Assembly (NCBI GenBank): GCA_028554645.1
Contig: JAQOOI010000012.1
Coordinates: 523,162-587,161, forward strand
DNA from: Omphalotus guepiniiformis
Taxonomy: Eukaryota; Basidiomycota; Agaricomycetes; Agaricales; Omphalotaceae
Direction: 5' to 3'
Length of the DNA: 64,000 nucleotides
Numbering within the stretch: position 1 is the first letter of the stretch; every line of letters begins with the position of its first letter. The position numbers and the translations under genes were made by a program. Below the pieces are notes generated by a model, which searched no databases, was not told where the DNA came from, and saw nothing but the letters and a program-made list of their open reading frames with translations. This document shows positions 23,701-35,700 of the stretch, piece after piece.

Positions 23701-26700
23701 GAGATCAATCGTTTAAGGATTTCGGCAAGGGTCTCAGGTTGAAAACCATTACCTCCGCCTTTGACGACTTGAATCTTGCCTTGGTAGGCACCAATTTCTT
23801 TTCATCTTTGTTATAGCTAACCTCATCTTTACAGACTCGCGTTGCTTTGACTTTCAATCGGTGCCAGCGGGCACATACACATCTCCCCGACTATTTTACT
23901 GGCTCCTTTCTTTCTGCATGCAATCTCGCCTTATGGCTACATCAGGCAAAGCCAACGTCATTTATTGTGCCGCCCTGGGGGCTAAATCGCGCTAAACTTG
24001 ACTCTTTCTGCCTCAAGTATACAGTAAGTATCTCTCAGACTGGTTTTCATTTCTTTTGCTAACTCTTTACAGCTTCGCAATTTGTGGGAACCACTACCTC
24101 CATTTCCTAAGCTTAAGCAAACTCCGCAGCTCGAGGAAGACAACGACGACGATGAGATCTTACTCCCGCCTCTCGCCACACTTGCTTCGTCCGCCAAGGT
24201 TGCTCGCGCTGAATCTTCGAAGGTTTCGGCACCGGTTTCAAAACCAAAGCCAAAGCCAAAGCCAAAGGCCAAGACTAGTGTAACGCCCTTACCGGGTCGT
24301 TCGGTATGTCTTTTCTTTTTGTTTGAAGAGGTCCTTCTTATTTTATCATTTTTAGATGAAACGCAAGATCTCCGACGTTGAAGCCACGGCCGAATCTACT
24401 GAGCTGACTGACGACGACGACGATGATACTGACTTCGAGTCCGAGAACTCTGAGCCTCCGGTCAAGAAGTCTCGCGTTTCTGAGGGTAAGAAGCCTGCAG
24501 CTGCAGCTTCAAAGGTACGTTTCCTTATAGATTTATTTATTCTTTTCTCATGTTTTCTTACACAGGGCAAGGGTAAACAGGTGGTCAAGCCAAAACCGAA
24601 GATCCGGAAGATGCGTGTGGAAGAGCCTGCCGATGACCCAGCGTCTCGAAAGACTCGCTCCAAGGCGACTTCAATTACTGTTCCTGCATCCAGCGACGAG
24701 GAAGAGGAGAAGAAGGAGGATGAGAAAGCAGTCAAGACTGAGGGTACTAAAGCCCCAGTCAATCTTAACGTCGACTTCGAGGCACCTCTATGGGCTTCTC
24801 GCGCTGATTTCTCTACTTCTTCTGTTTCTCTTGCTCCGGGCACTCGTTACGAGGCCCCAAATCTTCAAGTAAGTCTTGTCATTTCTTTTTATTTCATTTC
24901 CTTTTACTGACCATGCCTTTCCTTAGCGATCGGATGGACGAACACCTCAAAATCGTGCGAAGGAGGACTTTGAAGCGATACCCGGTAAGTATCTCTTTTA
25001 TTTCATTTTTCTAGTGTTTGTCTAACGGTTCTTTTACAGGCCGTGTTGTCTTTGGATGGCCTTATGGCCGTCCTGTTACTTTACAGCAACTCGTTTCAGT
25101 CAACCGCACATTCGATAGGGTGAGTATCTTTCTGACTCGAGACTAATACCCGCTAAATTTTCTTTTCGACACTCTTTTAGTTCTTCGGCGACTCCATTTG
25201 TGCTGCCTGCGTCGGCGGTACTCACACTGAAGGTAGAGAATGCCGTCCTCAGTTCAACAGCAAGACTTTCGAATGGCGCTGCGCGACTTGCGCGAAGGAC
25301 AATCATACCTGTAGCTGGTCGTACGGTTTGGAAGGCAGCGATCAGTTGCGATGCCTTTCATACACATTGGCTCGCAGCGGCAGTACAGGTAAGTATTCCT
25401 TTCATTTCTTTAGACATCTTTTACTAAAGGTTCTTCGTTTCTTAGTTGTCTCTCAGGAAGCTGAGCAGTTGCAGATTCTCATCGACACCTACGAGGACAT
25501 GCAGAACAGCGTCTCCGCGCAGATGCGGGCGATGGAACGGGTACACCGAACGATTTTGCAGCGTCAAGATCATATCAAAGCTTCGTGTCGCGATCCTCGT
25601 CTCGTTTTACATCAGGTCCAGACTGGCGACCCGTCGTTCGACTATTCGGACGAACAGCTCAAACTACTGGCTACCGCGCTTGGATGGGACATCAACCTGG
25701 TGTCTCGGGCCAGCTACATCGCTAGGAACGAAGCAGGTCATTTCATCGTGGTGGATCCAGAGGTCGAGCCGCAGCCCGGTCCTTCCAATATCCGTTCCAC
25801 TCCCGTTGCTACCGTCATCGACGAATCGCCTCAGGCGGTCGGTGCCTCGCAAGTCACGGTCGAAGAGGATGAGGACAAGGAGGACGAGCTGGAGGAGGAG
25901 ACGACGGGCAGGGTACTGGTGCCAGAAAGCAGTCCACTAGCTGGGAGGGACGATCCCCTCTCAGAGTGACTTTCAAGGCTCGGGTGCACGCATAGTTCGT
26001 ACCCCTTTTTCCCTTTACTTTCTCCATCTCTCAGTCCCAATCTCACAGATCTGTCGCTTTCTTCGCTTGGCTGGGACCTGCCGTATCCGTTCGCATTTCG
26101 TCGCGGGTAGCCTTGGTGTTCAACACACCAGGTTGCCCAAATATATAAAAATTTTATACCTCGCTTTTTCTGTAGATACTCCCTGTACTTACTTTATAGT
26201 AGTATAGGTCGAAGTATCTCTTATTATAGTCCTGAGCTTCTATGCTCAAAAATACATATTTCATTTTTCTTGGCATGAATCTGGTGTGAAACATAAGAAA
26301 TCATATTGAGAGTCTCCTTCAAATTGAGTATCTAACTCGATTCTAGAGGGAAACAATTCTTTAAATGACTTAAGCCCACAATTTTCAATAAGTATCGTTT
26401 CTTTTTGAGGATACATTGAATTTAATAAGTCCTTTCTGTCAAGGTTGAGAGCTCTCGGTTACTCGGCAATGCTATTCGGCTAAGTCCTCTGCGGTCAAAG
26501 CTGTCTAGATCTCCAGATTTGAGATATTTGAAATTTCAAAAATTCAAAATTTTGGCCTTGTAAACTTTGTGTGCTCTCTCCCCCCAAGTAAAATTAACTT
26601 CAACGTCCCCGTTGATCAATCTGCTACGCTGGCTAGGCCTCATTGTGCCTGTTTGAACAGCATAGGAGTAATGACCAACTTGCAGATTTAGACGGGGTAG

Positions 26701-29700
26701 ACCAGATATAAAAGGTGCAGCGCAGATTCAGAACGACTCAGCACCATCTATCCCTTGGTTCTACAACCCCTCCACTTTTATCATTTCTCTATCTCTACAT
26801 TTTACAGTTATGGCCCCTAAAGGTCCCAAGACTTGGCCTGAGCGTCCTGAGTGGGTTGCCACAACGCAGCGATATCTTTCTCGAGCTACTGGAGCCATGG
26901 AGGCCAAAGATGCGGATACTGAACTGCTTGGGATGCTTATTACAGCCCTTGCTAGTCATCTTGTAAATGTTCAATCTTTGATTCCAGGTCCAGTATCTAA
27001 CTTGATTTCTTATTACAGAAGAAGTCTCTTCCTGCATATGCAGTTGCTAAGTCCGAGGAAGCGTTCACTTTGTTCGACAAAGGTGTCAATCTGGTCGCAG
27101 ATGCAGTCAAGAAGTTCCCATCTGTAGGTGAACCTGACACTTTCTCCGCCATTAAAGCTTTCCGGGACGACTTGGCAAAGCGCAGAGAGACTCTTAGTGG
27201 GTCTAAGAAGCGCAAAGTACGTTTTTATTGACCATCCCTCTCATTTCGAGTATCTAACTGCCTATCGGTGTGTAGCCAGCTAAAACTCCCGAACTTATTG
27301 AGGATGACGATGATGACGATGAAGAGATTGAGGTCATTACTGGTGACGGAGACGTTACTGTAAGTATCTAACTCCTTGGTTACTGAGTATCTAACTCAAA
27401 TCCCAACATGGTCTTTCTTTTCTCAGATGGCAGATGGACCTTCTCTTGGGCTCTCTGCGTCAATCCACGCTCCCAATAAGGATAACAAGGACTCTAGCAA
27501 GGACAAGACCAAAGGTTCTTCCACTACTACCACAGTTCATAAGTCTTCCAAAGTAGTAATCACTTCTCCAAGGGTAAGCAGATTTATGTTCAGAACTGTT
27601 TATTCGTTTCTCTAGACTGATGTACCATGGTAACTTTGCAGGCTACCTCAGTTGGACCCAAAGATGTAAGTTTTTAGTTCCATCTGGAGATATTCATGCA
27701 GTTTCATGTACTGACTATAAATGTTTGTGTAGAATGAACCTATTCCTGAGCCCCACAAGGTGATTGTCATGAAGAAGCCTCGTATTGAGAACCCAATCGT
27801 CAACCTTAGAGAGGAGACAGACCGTGAGTAGTCACCCAATCTGCGGCTTTTTCGAGTATCTAACTCAATTATCCTGCAGATGAGCGCAAACTCCGGGAGA
27901 GTGGAGAAGAGATTGTGACTCGTATCACTGCTCTGTTCCCTTTCATGGACTTGGACCACTTCTCTCCTGAGGTTCTTCAATCAATTTCCAACTTCTTGAA
28001 GACAGAACTCAGTGTTCATCAACATGCCATTCAGTATCATCATTCTCAGTACAGATTTGCCTACAAGGAGTTTTCCCGTCTGGAATTGCTCCGAAGACAG
28101 AAGGAGAAGGCTTACAGGGCCAACCAGAGTCCCTTGGAGTCTGGTCCAGGTACTGCTGATGATCCAGCTCCTTTCCATGCCTTCCCATCTGCAGACATTT
28201 TCTGACTTTAATGTTACATCTGGACATCTCAGTATCATTTATGGGCAGTTTACACGGTATTGGTACATCGTATAGGACATCCTCAGACACCCTTTATGTT
28301 TATCTTAGTAGTGCATACTACTGTTACCCACTTTTTACTTTCATCTGCAGTTAGGTAGTCACTTTTCAGTGTCTATCTCTTACTTTGTTCAAATATAGTG
28401 TGTTTATCATTTATTTTGTGAAGATTGAGACCTGGTCTGGACTGGAGCGTCCCAATCTGGTTCTTCTTCATCTGCATCGTTTGCAGATTGTAGTTCTTCA
28501 TCACTGGACTCATCAAGATCTTCATCTTCAGCAGGAATTCTCAGTTGAGGAATACTGTCAAAGATGTAATCTCTCTCAAGTTCAGAGTCTAACTCATTGT
28601 TATCATTGACCATCTCTTCTAGCTGTTCACTAGTTAGGTCTATAAGTTCATGAATGTTCTCAGGCAGTTCAATTGGTTCATATCTAGCTACATGGGGTAG
28701 CACTCTGAAGGCAGCAACCTTTTCTCTGAGCACTGTACCATCCATCTGGGCCACAATGTAGGATCCCCCTTTGGTTCTCCTTATTACAATCATGGGTCCC
28801 AGGTATCTAGGATACATCTTTCTGTCCAAGTTCTTCTCAACTTGTGTATTTCTGACTTGTATAAGTGTACCAGGTTTGAAATCAAAGTCTCTGATAACAT
28901 TTCTGTATTCTTCTTCATATTGTCTAAGAGTCTCTTTCTTGGTTGTATCAATTCTAGATATCATCTCCTGCACATGGGTTCTATGCTTAGCTAGAGCTTG
29001 AGCTCTGTAGCCAATAAGTTCCTCATATGTCAAGATTCTATCTGGAAGTTTCACTAACCATGTAGATTCAACAATATCCAAGGGTAGGATAGGTTCAGCT
29101 CCAGTAACAAGGAAGTATGGTGAACATCCAAGTCCTTTTCTAGCTGTAATTCTATCTGCCCAGAAGACATGTTTGAGAAACCACCACCATCTCTTTAGAT
29201 CTCCACCTGTAGCTTTTGCCAAGGCAGTTCTAATGTCAAAGTGGGCTCTCTCAATCTTGCCATTTGCTTGGGAATTGTAAGGAGATATAGTAATTCCTTT
29301 AATTCCATATTTATCTTCTAGCCATTTAAGCATAGCTCGCATCTGGGGTGCATTATCAGTTACTACTTCATCCGGACATCCCCATCTGCATATAATATCA
29401 TCAAAGAACCATTCCCCCAATGATCTAGCATTGTCAGATCTTAAGGCTCTTCCTTCAGACCAGGATGAGAGTGCACATCTGCCATGTACAACATCCTTGC
29501 AACCATTACTTGGAGGTGATACTTTAAATACATCCACATGAATCTTCTGAAACAGGGAGGGAGTGTGTGTAAGAGTGGGAGGAATCTTCAACAATTCTAA
29601 TTTTCGGTTCTGGCAGATTTGGCAGGATTTGACAAACCAATTGACATCTCCATTCAAATCTGGCCACCAAAAACGCTTCTCTATGAGAGCTTTTGTTGCA

Positions 29701-32700
29701 AACATTCCTTTATGTCCCAGATGGTCATGAGCAGCATGCATCATGTACATCCTTTTCTCTTTAGGCACAACCAGTCTATGCTGGCCTCCTGTATCATCAT
29801 TCCTTCTATAGAGTCTCCCATCTCTGTCTACAAAGAACTTTACAGCCCTGGAAATGAACTTTTTCATAGCAGTCTCACCTAGGTGAGCTAGAGGCTGATT
29901 GCCCTGCAGGTACCAATCTTTGATTAGGTCGAGTTGTTCATCCAGTTCCTTTGTAGATGCAGATCTGTGATCCTCTCTATATGGGTGTTCATGTTTCCAT
30001 TCAGTACCTCCTTCAGGTATAACCAAGGTCTGTGCAAACTGCAACATCGAGTTAGATACTGGATGTTGAATTGCTAACAGCTCTCTAATGGAATTCAAGT
30101 GACGTTCTTCTTCAAGAGCTTCTTGCAAATCGTCCTCAAAGTCGTCTATTGACTTTGCAACTTCCTGCAAGTAACCACCTCGAGTATCTATTTCATCTTT
30201 AAAGGCTTCAAAATCAAAGGGTACCTCAGATTCACCATCTCCCATTCTGAATTTCACCGGCAGACCATCATCTTCATCAACAAATGAATCCGGATCTCTA
30301 GATGCCGCTCTTTCAGTTGGTATGGTTCCTCTAGGTGGTCTAGATAGTCCATCTGGTCCCTTATGTTCAGTGCCCTTGATGTGTACCAAGGTGAAGTGGA
30401 ACTTCCTTATTTCTTCAATCCATCTGTTTATAGTTGCATTGGGACCACTACTGGGTTTGTCAAGCATTCCTTTAATATAGCTTGCATCTGTTTCCACAGT
30501 AAGATCCCTACATCCATATGTCTGGTAATATGTTTGTTGTAAGGCCAACATCAAGCCATATAGTTCTCTCTTGGGTTGAGAAAACCTTGCTTCTCTTTCA
30601 TTTAAAGTAACGGAACCCATCCAGTTGTAGAACTTTTTCTTTGAATCTGCAGGGTCTCTCTGATATAGTTGGAAACCTACTGCCATCCAGGAAGTATCTA
30701 CTGAAAGGGTGATTCCAGTACTTAAATCATAGTCAATAGGACGAAGTGCCGGAGCATTTCTGATCCCATCTTTAATCATTTCTACAGCTTCCAGTTCTGC
30801 AGGACCCATTTGAAAAGGTACATCTCCAGTTAAGATTGTCAAAGGTTTTGCTTTCTTGGCATAATCCTTTATGAACATCCTCATCTGACCAGCAGTGCCC
30901 AAAAATGACCGGATATCTTTCTTCTCAGACCATTTTGATGCATCACAAGTCAGGACAACTTCAGCTAGCCTTTCCACTGGCTTTTCTCCTTCATAACTGA
31001 CATGATGTCCAACAACATCTCCTTCAGCTACACAGATAAAAGCTTTAGTACCTGCAAAGGTACCACCAGCATGTTTCATTCTTTGCACAATTCTGTTCAT
31101 ATTCTGCAGATGCTCCCACACAAATCTTCTGATGCCAGAATTTTCAGGGATAGTTTCATAACCTCCATCTGCAGTTTCATATCTGCTGACAGGCCCTTTT
31201 ACTGGTACATCATCAATGTAAGGTTTAGTTACATGTGGAATTTCATCTCTGAAGATATATGTAACATCATCATGATAGATAGGGACAGAGTTTGTCCAAC
31301 CCATAGGTAACTTCACTAATCTATGTGGGCCAAAAGGTGTTTGGAAGGTTGTAAGATCTCTTGAACTTTCATCAACCAGCCTCTCATCATACCCAACAAA
31401 GATATCCAGTAATCCCAAACATGCTCTTCCAGAGAAGCTTCTAGCTATATCTGCAGTTGCAGGAGGAATTCCTGAATGTTGAATAGTCACTTTATTGAGT
31501 GGTTCTAAACTATGGACCAATCTTAAGCTTTTTCCATCTTTCTTTAAGACACAGAACCATCTGGATCTATAGGATGAACTAGAAGGCTCATATACACCAG
31601 CATCTATTTTGTCCTTAATCATTTTACACACTTGATCATAGATCCCTGGAGGTATAGGAATATTCCTTTCTACCCAAGGAGTGTGTGGTAACACTGGAAA
31701 CTTTACTGGAGGAAAGAACTCTGTATTAAAGGTTCCTCCTTCAGATGCTTCCCATGCAAATGCTTTTTCTTGGACTTTCATAAGATGGTGTACAAGTTTC
31801 ATTTCTTCAGGCCATAAGAAACCTTCATTATGATTCTTGTCTACAATTTCTTTTCTTTCTTGAGAGTACCTCTCACCAGGAGTGAAATCTGGAGGATGAG
31901 TAGGTAACCCAGGCATATCTTTTAACGGATCTCCAATTATTTTTCTTTCAATCCGGAACTCCGCAGGTAAGGTAGCTTTAACAGGTTTGACCTTAATAGC
32001 AACTGGTTTGTACTTTCTAGAAGCCAAAACAGTCACCAATCTGGCCATTTTGTTGCCATTCTTATCTCTACTCCATCTGGGTCTTGAAGATTGGACTGGT
32101 TTCGGTTCTCTTTTGACCGTTTTACCCTTATTCATCCTCTTTTCAGTTCCAGATGCGGGTTCCGAAGTGTGATTAAGTACCGTGCAAGTATCTAAGTCTG
32201 AATTCTGAGTATCTAAGTGCTCTTTTGAATTCAAATTTAAATTTTCTCGCCAGGTACAGAACACTTGTTTCTTTTCTGAGTCTACAGACCGATTTAAATA
32301 CGATCTAACCGAATCTGCAGCCGCTATATCGTCTTCTCTTATGATGGATTCAGCTGCAAACACAAATGCCTCAGCCTTTTCAGGTTCTGAAAACAATTCA
32401 TTGTCTGGCAGCTTATATCCAGCAATTGTGGCATTGCCATCTTCATCCATTTCAATACAAACAGCTACCTCTCCCTGATCTCTTATCAGTTCATTGAGGT
32501 CCGATGAAAATTTTGAGAGTCTCCCTCATTTTTCACAGGGACACTCGCAGATTTCTGTGTTTCTGGGACAAGCTTTGGTTCACCAGGAATAGGTTTAACC
32601 TTAATTCCTCTACCTCTGTCATATGTTCCCATTGTACACTTCATTCCACTGTTTGGATCTGTAATGGTGATCTCTTGTTCTCCAGTTTCAAAGTTTCTGA

Positions 32701-35700
32701 CTACACTGCTTGTTAACACATCAAATGGTCTTCCCAAAAGAACATCATAAGGCACTTTATCTATTATGTGAATCTGCATATAGATAGTTATTTCTCCAAA
32801 GGTAAATGGTACATTTCTTGCTAGTCCCCTAGTAGCCTGTAATTGACCATTTGCACTTTGCATATGGATCACAGTCTCTGGGTCCCATCTTAAACCAAGT
32901 CCAATAGCTACTCTTGTATCCATGGACACGATTTGAGAACCACTATCAACTACTGTCTCAACTTGTTGATCAGAGTGATTAATCTTTGGGTAGATTGCCT
33001 TTAGACTGTCAGTCTGGCTGGCTACTATAATGATCTTGTTCCTCTCATCTGGAGGTACATCTTTCTGATACTGGTCCACAACATCCTTGTGTACCACTGA
33101 GCCTTTCTTAAGGTCATCTGTGTCTTCATCTAGGACAATAAACACATCTTCCCTTTCATAGGCCATATCTTCAATAAAGACCATATAATTTGCCTGTACC
33201 AGATTGACATCTTCTTCTGGTAGAATACCATCAGGATCATCTTCATCCCTTACTTCATGAACAAAAGCCTTTACAGGCCGCTTATACACCCTGTTGTTCT
33301 TCAATTTTCTCTGCATAATCTTCTGAAGTGCCGGAGATATAGCAATGAGGTCCCCACTACTTATATCTATCTCAGATCTAAAGATTTTGTCTGCAATTTC
33401 TTCTGCTAGACCCGGTTTGAATAGTGAGTTTCTAAGCTTGAAATCAGGCTCAGATTTACGTGGAGGCTTTGTGTATACAATAGCATTCCTTGTGTCAATA
33501 TTCATTCCATCTTTAGTTCCAGATTGAGCTCCTTCAGTCTCATTTGACTTGTTCTGGCTCCCTACAGGCATTCCCTTTGGTATAGGTGGCCTATCTATTG
33601 CCTTTACATGATCAAACGGACGGTTAGATACTCTCCGTGCAACATCGTTGTTATTTTCAGAGGGAGATTCAATCTCCTCAGTGTCAGAATCAACGGGTAG
33701 TTCAAAACGAACGGGCTCTCTTCTCATAGCAGGGGGTCTGTATTTCTCCCTTTCAGATGGTCTTAGTGTAGGTAGTAACACTTCAACTCTCTTTTTCTTT
33801 ACAAGTTTATTTTCCTCAGGAGATTGACCTGTTTTGTGAGAAGGATTCTGAGTATATACAGCTTCTTCACCAATCTCCTTCATTGGAAACTCTAGTTTTT
33901 CGACTCAGAGTTGTTTTCTCGTTTCAAAATCTGCTTAGTTTCAGATTTAGCTGCTGGTGCCAGATTCTGCAAAGTATTGCAAACCTGACTGAATTGAGCA
34001 ACAAGGCTGTTGATAGCATCTAATGAACTACTTTGAGAGGGACCTGCTATAGCCGAATCCTCATCTTCAAAAGCATACAAGTTCTGGTCAACATGAGAGG
34101 AAGGTTGTTCCCATCCATGTCTTTTGGCAATTTCCTCAATCTTCTCTTTCTTAGACCGAGTATCAGACGGATCAGCTCTTGGCCAATATACTCCATCTTT
34201 CAATGCCCATTTACCAGCACTATTCTTGATCATCCACCCCAACCTGATAAATCTAAGTTGATGTGGACAGTCCATAGATCTATGTCCAGGCTCGTCACAC
34301 ATATAGCAATTGGAGTCAGCATGAGTATTGTTATTCACAGATGACATCTGGGACGATCTTTGTACACTATTGTGTCCATTAGAGTTCATTCCAGGTCCAG
34401 ATTGGGAATTTGGAGCATTCATGTTCATCCTAACTGAGCTAGAAGTTGCTTGGGTCATTTTTGCCAAGTTAGCAACTGTCTCAGATAGCTTTGCAAGAGC
34501 TGCCAGATTCGTTTCCTGGGCTTGTCTAATCTGGTTAAACTGGTTCTGGTGACTATCCACTGTTGCAGACAATTTCATCGCCCACTGATCTGGTTCTGAC
34601 TTCACAGTAGATGCTACTTGGTAAGGATCATATAACTTCCTTGTAGCATTCTGCTCAGTTGTTGGGAGTATCCTAGAGTATCCTTCTGCCAGATTTGGAC
34701 CATTCAAGAATAAACCAAAGTTGTATCCCCCTGCTCTTTTTACAGAACAGAGTTTTTCAGCCTCAGACATTACATCTTTCAGAGTAAAAGGGTCATCCTC
34801 TCTCTGAACTTGTAAGTGGCCATTGATCACTTTGTTTTCTAAGCGGTCCAGAAGTTTCCTTCTGAAGGGTTCATCTAGTGCACTCAAGAAACCAGCTACA
34901 GCTTCTGAGTTTGATACTACAGGTGTAGTACCAGAAGATAGTTTCTCATACTCAATCTCATACTCTCTTTTAAATGCCATCAGTTTCTGAATAGCACCAA
35001 GCACTATGAGCTTATATGCATCAATGATAGCATACAATCTTTGTCTAGATCCCAGTCCTCTATCTGCAGATTCAGGGAAATTTTTCATTAATGCCTCTTT
35101 GAAAGCATCCCAATCCAAATCTTTAACAGCTTGAAGCCGTTGAAACTCTTCACGGGTATGGAACTCCATATATCTGAGTGCCAACATCACTTTAGCCGCA
35201 TCTGTTTTAGTTCCGGTTGACACAAAGATGCCTTCCAGCTCTGCCAACCATGCAACCAATTCAGATGGATGTTTCTTATCGAAGATGGGGGCCTGCTTAG
35301 AGACTTTAGGTAGTTTCTCATTTTGCAACTCTTTAGCTGCAGGAACAGGAATCTGCATTCCTGTTGCATTTCCAAAAATGAAGATCTCTTCCATCTCAAC
35401 AGGTCCTTGGGTAGGTCCTTGTTGTTGGGGAGCTTCATTCCCAGTAGCATTGTCATGAGTAGACATATTGTTTCTCGGGTTCCTTATTATTTTAACAGGG
35501 ATTCTTTTATGTGTCAAGGCAAAATATTGAGGACTGTTAACAAAGTTCCTCTTATTTTTCTTGTATCTAGCTGAGAGTTCAGATAAATCTGGAGGTGTAT
35601 TCCGTTCAGGAATCGTACTTAGGGACGAAAGAGACGAAAGGGAACTTGAATCTGGTTCAGGTATAACTTCTCTCTCTTTTCCTTTGGAACTTTTCCTTCT

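Noticed and set aside
23139..28406. Cargo region considered as a host DNA segment flanking the element
   Set aside because: The polypurine tract abuts the 3' LTR at 23139 and the element's terminal duplications (CCGT) lie outside both LTRs, so the segment is internal.
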